NCBI GenBank assembly: GCA_965229005.1
Contig: CBDDIP010000002.1
Location: forward strand, 3,348,001 to 3,412,000
Source: CBDDIP01 sp965229005
GTDB lineage: Bacteria; Actinomycetota; Acidimicrobiia; Acidimicrobiales; Ilumatobacteraceae
Length of the DNA stretch: 64,000 nt
Reading direction: 5' to 3'
Below are positions 22,543 to 30,872 of this stretch, in pieces. Position 1 is the first letter of the stretch. The number at the start of each line of letters is the position of its first letter. The translations under genes and the position numbers were made by a program. The notes beneath the pieces were generated by a model. The model was not told the DNA's origin, did no database searches, and saw only the letters and a program-made list of their open reading frames with translations.

Positions 22543-24882
22543 TCAGGTGACGTAGCCGCTGACGTCGACGATGAGGTGCGCCCCGGACTCGGTGTAGACA
22601 CAGACGGTGTCGCTCGGGCTCATCTTGGTGACCACCGCGTTGGCGGACGTGACGCCGACGCGCAAGTTGAGGTTCGAGGCAGTGGGCCGCGTCGCGTTGC
22701 ACGGCCACACGGTGACGAAGCCGTCTCGGGTGACTTCGGTGCCGGTGACGTTGAGCACGACCGCCGATGCATGGTTGACGTGCACGGTGATCTGCTGTCC
22801 GGCCACGGGCTTGGGGCCGCTGTAGCCGATCTGCCCCGCCGACGAGCGGGTCTCGAGGACGCGCGCCGGCGTGATGGTCGGCAGCGGCTGGTAGTCGGTG
22901 ATCGCCGCGAAGTATCCGCTGACGTCGGCGATGAGGTGCGCGCTCGACTGCGTGAAGATGCACACCTTGCCGTCGGCGCTGACCTCGGAGACGACCGCGT
23001 TCGACACGGTGGTGCCGACACGGAGGTTGAGGTTCGAGCTCAATCCCGGCTTGGCCTGGTCGCACGGCCAGACCTGGACGAACCCGTCCGCGGCGGCCTC
23101 GGTGCCGGTGATGTTGAGGACGACTGTGGAGGCGAACAGCGGCACACCGCCCTTGCCGGCCACGGTCAGCTCGATGGTGCGGCCGGCGACCGGCTTCGGA
23201 CCGGTGAAGCCGATCTGGCCCGCCGCCACGCGTGTCTCGAGCACACGGGCGGGCAGCAGCGGCACGAACGTCGTCACTGCGGGGAAGTAGCCACTGACGT
23301 CGGCCAGCAAGTGGGCGCCGGACTGCGTGAACAGGCAGACCTTGCCACCGGTTCCGATCTTCGAAACGACGAGGTTGGGTGTCGTCACGCCGACGCGGAG
23401 GTTGAGGCTGGACGTGGTCGGACGGGTGACGCCGCACGGCCAGACCGTGACGAACCCATCGGAGGTCGCCTCCGTGCCGGTGATGTTCAGCACCACGGCC
23501 GATGCATCCGACGGCACCGACGCGACGCCGGTGATCTGCAGCTCGATGAGCTGGCCGGCCGCCGGCTTCGCACCGCTGTACCCGACCTGGCCGGCCGAGG
23601 CGCGGGTCTCGAGCACGCGCGTGGGCACGACAGGCGAGTACTGGTTCGACGGCGGCGTGTAGGTGATCCGGTGGATCTGGCTGTCGCCGAACGTGACGTA
23701 GTACAGCGTCGGCACGCCACCCTGGACGACGAACTCCATGTCGACGATCGTCCCGCTCGTCGTGGTGAACGGGGCCTGGTAGTCGATGCTGCCGTCGGCG
23801 GCCCGCCGCCACACCTGCCCGCAGCCGCCGTCGGCGAACAGGTACGAGCCGTCGTACTGGGCCGGCCACGCGCCGTTCGGCACGAAGACGCCGGCGGTGA
23901 TGAACGTGCAGCCGGTGCTGTGGTTGTAGGCCGTGATCGGATCGGTGAACCCGCCGGCCGGTGTGCAGTTCGAACTGGTGCCCGCGGGGCAGAACCCTTC
24001 ACGCGTGTCCCAGCCGTAGTTCACGCCCTTGACGCCGAGGTCGACCTCCTCCCACGTTCCCCCACCGACGTCGTTGATGAAGAAGACGGTGTTGCCGCTG
24101 TTCGGGTCGAATGCGAATCGGTACGGGTTGCGAAGGCCCCAGTTGTAGATCTCGGTGCACTTGGCGTTGGTCGGCGCAGTCAGGCCGGCGGTGGCGCAGG
24201 ACTGCGCATTGGCCTGGCCGACCAACGGGTTGTCGGACGGCACGCTGCCGTTGAGGTTGATCCGCATGATCTTGCCGTTGAGCACGCTGAGGTCCTGCGC
24301 CGCGGACGCACCACCGCCGCGCGGGTTCGCACCGGCATCGCCGACGGCGACGTAGAGCTTGCCGTCGCCGCCGATGTGGAGATCACCGCCGTTGTGGTTG
24401 CCCGCCTGGATGTTCATCTTGTCGAGGAGCACGAGCTCGGATGCCGGGTTGATCACGTTGCCGGACATCGTGAACCGCGAGACGCGGTTGGAGCGATCGG
24501 CGTTGTTCGAGCAGTTCCCACCGGGCTCGAGGCGCGAGTAGAAGAGGTAAACGAACCCGTTCGTGGCGAACGACGGGTCGACGGCCGCTCCGAGGAGTCC
24601 GCCCTCGAAGCCGGCGCAGACGATCAGGTTGAGGGCGTCACCCTCGAGCAGCACACCGGCCGCCGAGAGGATCCGAACGTTGCCGAGCTTCTCCAGCACC
24701 AACGCGCGTCCGTCGGGCAGCGCGGTGATGTCGGTGGGAGAACTCAGCGCGTCGGACGCCGCAGGAACCGTCGTGTCGCTGAAACCGGCGGGTGGCGCCG
24801 CAGCCGCCGGCGCAGCGACTCCACCGACGTGGATGCCGACGACCGAAACGATCAGGGCGATGATGACACTGGCACGACGCAT
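22543..24882 (-). CDS. Secreted PQQ-dependent sugar-dehydrogenase-like propeller with three C-terminal surface repeats
   Basis: The 779-residue protein has a signal peptide (about 1-28, ending AAAAPP), then a propeller of the soluble glucose/aldose sugar dehydrogenase group with GLLGAAVDPSFATNGFVYLFYS, the catalytic-type His in GNHNGG and GDLHIGGDGKLYVAVGDAG, and NWGLRNPYRFAFDP. Residues 418-779 are three tandem repeats of 110-128 residues, each running VLETR...GYSGxKP, VVLNITGTE, DGFVxVWPC, SxLNLRVG and HLxxDVSGYF. Such repeats occur on actinobacterial surface proteins and probably attach or display the enzyme. GAGGAG precedes ATG 24882. A luciferase-like gene lies 39 bases upstream on the same strand. 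Confidence 0.8.
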   Translation of the reverse strand: MRRASVIIALIVSVVGIHVGGVAAPAAAAPPAGFSDTTVPAASDALSSPTDITALPDGRALVLEKLGNVRILSAAGVLLEGDALNLIVCAGFEGGLLGAAVDPSFATNGFVYLFYSRLEPGGNCSNNADRSNRVSRFTMSGNVINPASELVLLDKMNIQAGNHNGGDLHIGGDGKLYVAVGDAGANPRGGGASAAQDLSVLNGKIMRINLNGSVPSDNPLVGQANAQSCATAGLTAPTNAKCTEIYNWGLRNPYRFAFDPNSGNTVFFINDVGGGTWEEVDLGVKGVNYGWDTREGFCPAGTSSNCTPAGGFTDPITAYNHSTGCTFITAGVFVPNGAWPAQYDGSYLFADGGCGQVWRRAADGSIDYQAPFTTTSGTIVDMEFVVQGGVPTLYYVTFGDSQIHRITYTPPSNQYSPVVPTRVLETRASAGQVGYSGAKPAAGQLIELQITGVASVPSDASAVVLNITGTEATSDGFVTVWPCGVTRPTTSSLNLRVGVTTPNLVVSKIGTGGKVCLFTQSGAHLLADVSGYFPAVTTFVPLLPARVLETRVAAGQIGFTGPKPVAGRTIELTVAGKGGVPLFASTVVLNITGTEAAADGFVQVWPCDQAKPGLSSNLNLRVGTTVSNAVVSEVSADGKVCIFTQSSAHLIADVSGYFAAITDYQPLPTITPARVLETRSSAGQIGYSGPKPVAGQQITVHVNHASAVVLNVTGTEVTRDGFVTVWPCNATRPTASNLNLRVGVTSANAVVTKMSPSDTVCVYTESGAHLIVDVSGYVT
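22546..22875 (-). repeat. Surface repeat 3 of the dehydrogenase-like protein
   Basis: Codes for residues 670-779. It is shorter than the others because the strand before AVVLNVTGTE is trimmed. Confidence 0.8.
22876..23259 (-). repeat. Surface repeat 2 of the dehydrogenase-like protein
   Basis: Codes for residues 542-669, the longest copy. Confidence 0.8.
23260..23631 (-). repeat. Surface repeat 1 of the dehydrogenase-like protein
   Basis: Codes for residues 418-541, with all five signature blocks of the repeat. Confidence 0.8.
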
Positions 24883-24921
24883 TCGATTGCTCCTCTTCCC
24901 GTCGACCCCAGCTTTCCAGAC

Positions 24922-25890
24922 TCAGCGGAAGTTGGGCATGACCTCCGTCGCGAACAGCTCCAGGCTCTCCGTGTCGGGGTAGTCGCTGCACCACGGGATG
25001 AAGCCCGTGCAACCGAGGTCGAGATAGGTCTGGATCTTCTCGCACACCTGCTCGGGCGTGCCGACCAGGTTGCCCGACCGCCACGCCTCGAACGGCTCGC
25101 CCCACAGGTTGCGCGAGCCACCGGCGACGAGCTCGGCCTCGGTGTGGCGGATGCACACCTCCGGCGCCCAGGTCTTGCGGATCGTCGACTCGTCGCGACC
25201 GACGGCCTTGCAGTGCTGCTTGAGGATCTCGCGCTTGCGCGCCCACTCGTCGGGCTTGCCGCCGAAGTTGCTGCAATCCGCGTAGCGGGCGACGACGCGC
25301 AGGGTGAGCTGCTCGCCGCCGCCGCCGATCCAGATCGGCGGGTGCGGCTGCTGCAGCGGCTTGGGGTCACAGTTGGCACGGCTCAGTTGGTAGTACTTGC
25401 CGTCGTAGTTCGTCTCCGGCTCGGTCCACATGCTGCGGACGATCTCGACGCACTCGCGCAGCATGCCGATGCGATCCTTCGGCCGAGGGAACTCGAAGCC
25501 GTACCCCTTGTACTCGTTCTCGTACCAGCCGGCGCCGATGCCCCAGTCGAGCCGTCCGCCACTGATCACGTCCACCGTGGAGGTGATCTTCGCCAGCACC
25601 GCCGGCGACCGGTAGCTGTTGCACCCGACCATCTGACCGAGGCGCACGCGCGAGGTGCGCTGGCTGATCGCGGCGATCGTCGTCCAGCACTCGAACACCG
25701 CTTCGTGCGCCGGGCGCGGCACGTTGTGGAAGTGGTCGTAGACCCAGATCGAGTCGTAGCCGAGCTCCTCGGCACGCACAGCGATCTCCACCGACTTCTC
25801 CCACTTCGCTGCGGCGCCGTCGATGCCCGACAGCTCCATCTTCCAGCCCTGCGGCATGAACACCCCGAACGTCACCGCGTGATCAGTCAT
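24922..25890 (-). CDS. LLM-class (F420-dependent) oxidoreductase
   Basis: This 322-residue TIM-barrel protein of the luciferase-like superfamily has SIWVYDHFHNVP, VRLGQMVGCNSYRSPAVLAK, and STVDVISGGRLDWGIGAGWYENEY. Actinobacterial members usually use coenzyme F420, and their substrates vary (sugars phosphates, ketones, xenobiotics). CACAGT ends 6 bases before ATG 25890. The secreted sugar-dehydrogenase-like gene follows 39 bases downstream and may be cotranscribed. Cofactor use is inferred from the family. Confidence 0.8.
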   Translation of the reverse strand: MTDHAVTFGVFMPQGWKMELSGIDGAAAKWEKSVEIAVRAEELGYDSIWVYDHFHNVPRPAHEAVFECWTTIAAISQRTSRVRLGQMVGCNSYRSPAVLAKITSTVDVISGGRLDWGIGAGWYENEYKGYGFEFPRPKDRIGMLRECVEIVRSMWTEPETNYDGKYYQLSRANCDPKPLQQPHPPIWIGGGGEQLTLRVVARYADCSNFGGKPDEWARKREILKQHCKAVGRDESTIRKTWAPEVCIRHTEAELVAGGSRNLWGEPFEAWRSGNLVGTPEQVCEKIQTYLDLGCTGFIPWCSDYPDTESLELFATEVMPNFR

Positions 25891-25962
25891 CCGGTCACTG
25901 TGCCACGACGGGCCCGATTCCGATGAACACGGCCCGATGATCACGGCCCGGCCCGGGTCGCG

Positions 25963-25968
25963 TAGCTT
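25963..25968 (+). promoter_or_regulatory. Leaderless-type -10 hexamer of the second acyl-CoA synthetase
   Basis: TAGCTT, 7 bases, then ATG at 25976. This rules out the upstream in-frame start at 25937. Confidence 0.6.
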
Positions 25969-25975
25969 CGCCGCC

Positions 25976-27604
25976 ATGCAGCCACCTGCCGCCCAGTTCT
26001 CGGTCGCCGACGTGCACGAGGCCATCGCCGCGACGCGTCCCGACGAGCCGTGCCTGATCTTCCGCGACCTGCGCCTCACGTGGGCAGACGTCACCGAGCG
26101 AACGCGGCGGTTGGCCAATCACCTCATCGCCCAAGGGTTGGGTGTCCGCGCCGAACGCGCCACGATCGAGGGTCACGAAACCGGACAGTCGCACCTGGCG
26201 ATCTACCTCCACAACGGCAACGAGTACCTCGAGGCGATGCTCGGTTCGTTCAAGGCGCGCGTCGCCCCGTTCAACGTCAACTACCGCTACGTCGCCGAGG
26301 AGCTGCGCTACCTGCTCAACGACTCACAGGCCGAAGCCGTCGTCGTCCACAGCCAGTTCGCGCCGACGCTCGCCGAGGTGCTGCCGGAGCTGCCGGGGCT
26401 GCGCGTCATCCTCCAGGTGCCCGATGCATCCGGCAACGCGCTGCTGCCGGGAGCCATCTGGTACGAGGACGCATTGGCCGGCGCATCACCGGAGAAGCCG
26501 AACGTGGAGTGGAGCCCGGACGACCTCTACATCCTCTACACCGGCGGCACCACCGGCATGCCCAAGGGCGTGCTCTGGCGCAACGGCGACGCGCGCGTCG
26601 AGTGCTTCGGTGGGTCGAAGGCCGAGACGATGGAGGAGGTCGTCGCCGAGGCCACCGGCGGTCTCACCGCAGTCCTCGCTCCCCCGTTCATGCACGGCGC
26701 CGGCCATTGGATGAGCTTCCGCACGTGGAACTCGGGTGGCACGATCGTCATCCAGTCGGTGCCTGAGCGCCTCGACCCGGTCGACATCTGGAGCTTGGTC
26801 GAGCGCGAGCGCGTCAACTTCCTGCTGATCGTCGGTGACGCGTTCGCCCGTCCGCTGCTCGACGAGCTCGACCGCGAGCAGTACGACCTGAGCACGCTCA
26901 CCGTGCTGCTGTCCGGCGGTGCACCGCTGTCGGCGAACCTGAAGGAGGAGTTCCTCGGGCACCTGCCGACGCTGATCATCGTCGACGGCCTGGGCAGCAG
27001 CGAGGCCGGCGGTCAGCTCTCCCACGTCTCGGCCGGCAGCGGCGCCACCACCGGCACCTTCCCGATCAGTCCGGGCAACCACGTGCTGTCGGAAGACCTC
27101 GACCGCGAGCTCGAGGCCGGCCACGACGAGCTCGGCTGGTTGGCCAAGAGCGGCAACCTGGCCCTCGGCTACCTCGGCGACGCGACGAAGACCGCCCGCA
27201 CCTACCCCGTGATCGACGGTGTGCGCTACGCGGTGCCGGGCGACCGGGCCCGCCTGCGCGCCGACGGGATCATCGAGCTGCACGGTCGCGACTCGGTGAC
27301 GATCAACTCCGGCGGCGAGAAGATCTTCGCCGAGGAGGTCGAGGCCGCGGTGAAGGCGCACCCGGCCGTGTACGACTGCGTCGTCGCCGGACGCCCGAGC
27401 GAGCGCTGGGGCAACGAGGTGATCGCGGTGGTCCGCATCCGCGACGGCTACGACGCCGACGACGCCGCGCTGCTGGCCGAGGCCGAGCGGCACATTGCTC
27501 GATACAAGCTGCCGAAGGCGTTCGTCTACGTCACCGAGATCGTCCGCTCGCCGTCCGGCAAGGCCGACTACCGCTGGGCCAAGCACGTCGCCGCCGACGC
27601 CTGA
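25976..27604 (+). CDS. Acyl-CoA synthetase (AMP-binding, FadD-like)
   Basis: The 542-residue adenylate-forming enzyme has LYTGGTTGMPKGVLW as its phosphate loop, DGLGSSEAGG as A5, GDRARLRADGIIELHGRDSVTINSGGEKIFAEEVE as A7-A8, and a C-terminal SPSGKADYRWAK lysine. The GGTTGMPKG variant and the SGGEKIF stretch resemble the steroid/cholesterol-side-chain and long-chain FadD enzymes of actinobacteria; the substrate is not certain. It faces the LLM oxidoreductase gene across about 85 bases. Confidence 0.83.
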   Translation: MQPPAAQFSVADVHEAIAATRPDEPCLIFRDLRLTWADVTERTRRLANHLIAQGLGVRAERATIEGHETGQSHLAIYLHNGNEYLEAMLGSFKARVAPFNVNYRYVAEELRYLLNDSQAEAVVVHSQFAPTLAEVLPELPGLRVILQVPDASGNALLPGAIWYEDALAGASPEKPNVEWSPDDLYILYTGGTTGMPKGVLWRNGDARVECFGGSKAETMEEVVAEATGGLTAVLAPPFMHGAGHWMSFRTWNSGGTIVIQSVPERLDPVDIWSLVERERVNFLLIVGDAFARPLLDELDREQYDLSTLTVLLSGGAPLSANLKEEFLGHLPTLIIVDGLGSSEAGGQLSHVSAGSGATTGTFPISPGNHVLSEDLDRELEAGHDELGWLAKSGNLALGYLGDATKTARTYPVIDGVRYAVPGDRARLRADGIIELHGRDSVTINSGGEKIFAEEVEAAVKAHPAVYDCVVAGRPSERWGNEVIAVVRIRDGYDADDAALLAEAERHIARYKLPKAFVYVTEIVRSPSGKADYRWAKHVAADA

Positions 27605-27618
27605 GCCCGGCCTGATCA

Positions 27619-27634
27619 AGGGCCGATCGGCCCT
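27619..27634. repeat. 16-bp perfect palindrome
   Basis: AGGGCCGATCGGCCCT lies 15 bases after the acyl-CoA synthetase stop and 69 bases before the next gene. With no loop it reads more like an operator than a terminator; its role is unknown. Confidence 0.4.
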
Positions 27635-27703
27635 ATTGGTCGGCGCGCCGGTGCCGCACGATGGGGGCGCGGCGAATCGTTCCCGCCGAGAGGTGCGTTC
27701 GCC

Positions 27704-28378
27704 ATGGTCGTCCAAGGCCGACATCCGTTGATGCGTCAGATCGGCGACGTGCTCGTCGACGTTCCACGCTTCCTCACCGCGCCGCTGTACCGCACGTGGC
27801 ACCTTCGTTGGGGAGCGAGAGCCGACGAGGTGCGCGCACCGATGATCGGCGACCACCACCTGCCGAGCGCCCAGTTCCGAGCAACGCGGGCGATCACCAT
27901 TGCTGCGTCGCCGCTCGAGGTGTGGCCATGGCTGGTCCAGGTCGGGTGCGGCCGTGCCGGCTGGTACAGCAACGACCTGCTCGACAACCTCGGCCGGCCG
28001 AGCTCGACAGCCATCCTGCCCGAGCTCCAGCACCTCGAGATCGGGCAGTGGGTGCCGATGTCGCCGAATGGTCCGCCGACGGAGCGGACCGCGTTGCGCG
28101 TCGATGCCTTTCAGGTGGCGAGCCAGCTGCTCTGGACCAAACCGGACAGCAGCTGGGCGTGGCAACTGACCCCGACCGCAGGCGGCGGCACTCGTCTGGT
28201 GACGCGCATCCGCGCCTCGTACGACTGGACGCACCACCCGGCCAGGTCGCTGTTCGGGATGGTGCTCATGGAGCTCGGTGACTTCGCCATGAACCGACGC
28301 ATGCTGCTCGGCATCAAACGTCGGGCCGAAGCGCCTGCCGTGCACTCGCGAACGGCACCCGTCGGAGTGCTGGCATGA
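27704..28378 (+). CDS. SRPBCC (polyketide-cyclase/START-like) family protein
   Basis: This 224-residue protein shows RAITIAASPLEVWPWLVQVGCGRAGWYSNDLLDN, the start of a helix-grip hydrophobic pocket, then TRLVTRIRASYDW near the last strand. Such domains bind hydrophobic ligands; the ligand is unknown. ATG 27704 follows about 100 bases of non-coding sequence. The stop overlaps the start of a small membrane protein (ATGA at 28375). Confidence 0.7.
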   Translation: MVVQGRHPLMRQIGDVLVDVPRFLTAPLYRTWHLRWGARADEVRAPMIGDHHLPSAQFRATRAITIAASPLEVWPWLVQVGCGRAGWYSNDLLDNLGRPSSTAILPELQHLEIGQWVPMSPNGPPTERTALRVDAFQVASQLLWTKPDSSWAWQLTPTAGGGTRLVTRIRASYDWTHHPARSLFGMVLMELGDFAMNRRMLLGIKRRAEAPAVHSRTAPVGVLA

Positions 28379-28719
28379 ACGCTCGATCGCGAACGATCGT
28401 GGGTGCCACCGCCATCATCTGCTCCGCGATCTACTTCGCGTCCGACGTCGTCGAGCTGTGGACGGGCGGGTTCTCCACGGCCCAGCTCGCGCTCACGTAC
28501 ATCGGCGAAGCAGCCATCCCGCTGTTCGTCATCGGCCTCTACGCCGTGCAGCGTCCGTCGATCGGCGCCCTCGTTCGCACGGTCGCCGCGGGCGTGCGCG
28601 ACCTCGCGTTCGCCTCGATGGGATTCGCCGTGCTGACACGACCCGAGTCGTCTCCTTGGGGCAGCCAAGAGGCTCGACGCCCGATCCGAACCCGGACGGC
28701 GGCGAGCCTCAGGACGTAA
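28375..28719 (+). CDS. Small membrane protein, probably truncated
   Basis: The 114 residues hold two clear hydrophobic helices (about 7-27 and 37-57: ALTYIGEAAIPLFVIGLYAV) and then lose membrane character. The tail ESSPWGSQEARRPIRTRTAASL is Arg/Ser-rich, and the frame runs 11 bases into the end of the convergent amidase gene. A longer multi-helix protein cut after about 60 residues would look like this. No family is recognised with confidence. Confidence 0.45.
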   Translation: MNARSRTIVGATAIICSAIYFASDVVELWTGGFSTAQLALTYIGEAAIPLFVIGLYAVQRPSIGALVRTVAAGVRDLAFASMGFAVLTRPESSPWGSQEARRPIRTRTAASLRT

Positions 28720-30118
28720 CGGGGTCGATGGGGGTGATCGTGCCGAGCGCGTCTTCGAGGACCTGCGCCGCGGCGAGGCAGGTGAGATCGGCGAATCGGC
28801 GACCGGTGAGCATCGCCCCGACCGGCATCCCGCCTGCCATGCCAACGGGCACGACGGCAGCGGGAAGGCCGAGCAGGTTGGCGGGCAGCACCGGACGCAT
28901 CGTCTGCAGCGTGTCCTGCGCACCGTCGATCGATGCGACGTCGGCGCCATGCGCGAACGGGGGCTGCGTCCAGGTCGGCGTCAGCAGCACATCGACATCG
29001 GTGAGGAAGCGGTGCCAGTCCTTCTCGACCGCGTTGCGTTCGGCGTGCATCAGCGTGAACGACGCCAGATCACCGGCAGGCACCACCTCGGTGGCGTACT
29101 TGAGGAACGTCGCCCCGTCGGCACCGAGCACCATGTTCAACAACGGCATCTGGGCGCGCAGGTCATCGAGGAGCAGCGTCGCCCACAGCTCCAGAGAACG
29201 CTCGTAGGTCATCGGCGAGGCCTCGGTCACCTCGGCGCCCTGATCGGCCAACGTGTCGGCGGCGGCGCGGATCGCGGCGACGATTCCTGGATGGGTCGAT
29301 CCACCGGGTGGGTCGGTGAGCACGGCGACGCGCAACGGCCGGCCGACGGCGCGTTGCACGAGGGTGATCGGCAGGCTCAGCGGGTCGCGCACGTCGGGGC
29401 CGGCGACGGCGGTGAGGCCCGCGCGCACGTCGGCGACTCGACGAGCCATCACGCCTTGCACGGCCATCAGCTGGAACATGATCGACAGGTCTTCCGGCGG
29501 GATCACCGTCGCGCTCGCGACGACACCGGTGGACGGCTTGATCGAAGCGACGCCGCAGCAGTGCGCCGGGTTGCGCAGCGACCCACCGAGGTCGTTGCCG
29601 AGCCCAATCGGGCTCATGCCGGAGGCCAGGGCGGACGCTTCGCCACCACTCGACCCACCGGCGGTGAGGTGCGGGTTCCACGGGTTCTTGGTGATCCCGT
29701 GCAACGACGACTCGGTGGCCACGCGCAGACCGAGGTCGGGCAGGTTGGTGCGCGCCAGCGGGATGGCGCCAGCCGCGCGCATGCGGGCGACGACGGGGGC
29801 GTCGATCGGTGCGATGGCGTCCGCCAGCATCACCACCGAGCTGGTCGTCGGCGTGCCGGCGAGGTCGATGTTCTCCTTCACGGTGAACGGAACACCGTGC
29901 AACGTCCCGAGGGTGTCGCCGGCCGCGACCTTTGCGTCGGCCGCGGCCGCCTCGGCCAGCGCCTGGTCGTCGAAGCGGCGCACGACGGCGTTGAGGTACG
30001 GGTTGACCTGGTCGATCCGGTCGAGGTGAGATCGGACGACCTCGACGCTGCTGACCTGCTTCGATGCGATCAGCTCGGCCAACTCCAAAGCGCCCTTGCG
30101 CCACAGTTCCTGACTCAT
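28709..30118 (-). CDS. Amidase-signature family hydrolase
   Basis: The protein has 469 residues. The Ser-cisSer-Lys triad is readable as Lys in FTVKENIDLAG, then TAGGSSGGEASALASG and GLGNDLGGSLRNPAHCCG. It should hydrolyse a carboxamide, and a free-standing amidase is likelier than a GatA subunit because no gatB/gatC lie nearby. ATG 30118 is chosen over upstream in-frame starts that would overlap the menG promoter. Confidence 0.8.
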   Translation of the reverse strand: MSQELWRKGALELAELIASKQVSSVEVVRSHLDRIDQVNPYLNAVVRRFDDQALAEAAAADAKVAAGDTLGTLHGVPFTVKENIDLAGTPTTSSVVMLADAIAPIDAPVVARMRAAGAIPLARTNLPDLGLRVATESSLHGITKNPWNPHLTAGGSSGGEASALASGMSPIGLGNDLGGSLRNPAHCCGVASIKPSTGVVASATVIPPEDLSIMFQLMAVQGVMARRVADVRAGLTAVAGPDVRDPLSLPITLVQRAVGRPLRVAVLTDPPGGSTHPGIVAAIRAAADTLADQGAEVTEASPMTYERSLELWATLLLDDLRAQMPLLNMVLGADGATFLKYATEVVPAGDLASFTLMHAERNAVEKDWHRFLTDVDVLLTPTWTQPPFAHGADVASIDGAQDTLQTMRPVLPANLLGLPAAVVPVGMAGGMPVGAMLTGRRFADLTCLAAAQVLEDALGTITPIDPVTS

Positions 30119-30142
30119 GCGAGTGATGTTGGCACAGCGTCG

Positions 30143-30148
30143 TAGCCT
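30143..30148 (+). promoter_or_regulatory. Leaderless-type -10 hexamer of menG
   Basis: TAGCCT, 7 bases, then GTG at 30156. Confidence 0.6.
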
Positions 30149-30155
30149 TCCCGTC

Positions 30156-30872
30156 GTGCAGGACCGAGCGCCGACGAACGCATGGGACGGCGACACGCTG
30201 CCGCAGGGCGATCAGAAGGTGGAGGCGGTGCGTCAGATGTTCGACGCCATCGCACCGCGCTACGACCTGGTCAACAGGATCATGACGTTCCGCCTCGACG
30301 TCCGCTGGCGGCGCAAGGCGCTCCGAGCACTGGCGCTGCCCGCCGGCAGCACCGTGATCGATCTCGCCAGTGGCACCGGTGATCTCTGCGTCGAGCTCGA
30401 CCGCGCCGGTTTGCGACCGCTGTCGTTCGATCTCAGCCTGGGGATGCTCGTCGCCGATCGCAGCGGCGCGCCGCGCGCGCAGGCCGACATCCTCCGACTG
30501 CCGTTGCCCAACGGTTCGGTGGACGGGGCCACGTGCGGGTTCGCCCTGCGCAACCTGCTGGAGCTGCCGGCGTTCTTCGACGAGCTGGCGCGAGTGCTCC
30601 GTCCCGGTGGCCGCATCGCGCTGCTCGACGTCGGTGTGCCGAAGAACAAGGTGATCCGCTGGGGCAACGGCATCTACTTCGGCAAGGTCGTGCCGAAGAT
30701 CGGCGCACTGCTCAGTGATCCGGCGGCGTACCGGTACCTGCCGCGCAGCGTTGCCTACCTCCCGCCGCCGGCGACGATGCTGGCCCAGCTGCGTGCCGCG
30801 GGCTTCGGCGACGCCGAGCACCACCAGCTGTCGGGCGGGATCACCCAGCTGCTCGTCGGCACCCGCGACTGA
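30156..30872 (+). CDS. menG: Demethylmenaquinone methyltransferase
   Basis: The 238-residue class I SAM methyltransferase of the UbiE/MenG group methylates demethylmenaquinone in the last step of menaquinone synthesis. KVEAVRQMFDAIAPRYDLVNRIMTF, IDLASGTGDLC (SAM loop), and GGRIALLDVGVPKNK are present. GTG 30156 fits the promoter and trims 13 residues off the longest frame. Its TGA overlaps the start of menF, so quinone methylation and isochorismate synthesis are coupled. Confidence 0.87.
   Translation: MQDRAPTNAWDGDTLPQGDQKVEAVRQMFDAIAPRYDLVNRIMTFRLDVRWRRKALRALALPAGSTVIDLASGTGDLCVELDRAGLRPLSFDLSLGMLVADRSGAPRAQADILRLPLPNGSVDGATCGFALRNLLELPAFFDELARVLRPGGRIALLDVGVPKNKVIRWGNGIYFGKVVPKIGALLSDPAAYRYLPRSVAYLPPPATMLAQLRAAGFGDAEHHQLSGGITQLLVGTRD

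Noticed and set aside
22546..23631. Possible CRISPR or tandem-repeat array
   Set aside because: The repeats are 110-128 codons long and diverged in DNA; they are protein repeats within one gene.
22576..25926. Open frame of 1116 codons on the plus strand
   Set aside because: It is antisense to the sugar-dehydrogenase-like and LLM genes. Its protein is Arg/Val/Asp-rich with no domain, whereas the minus strand gives clear families.
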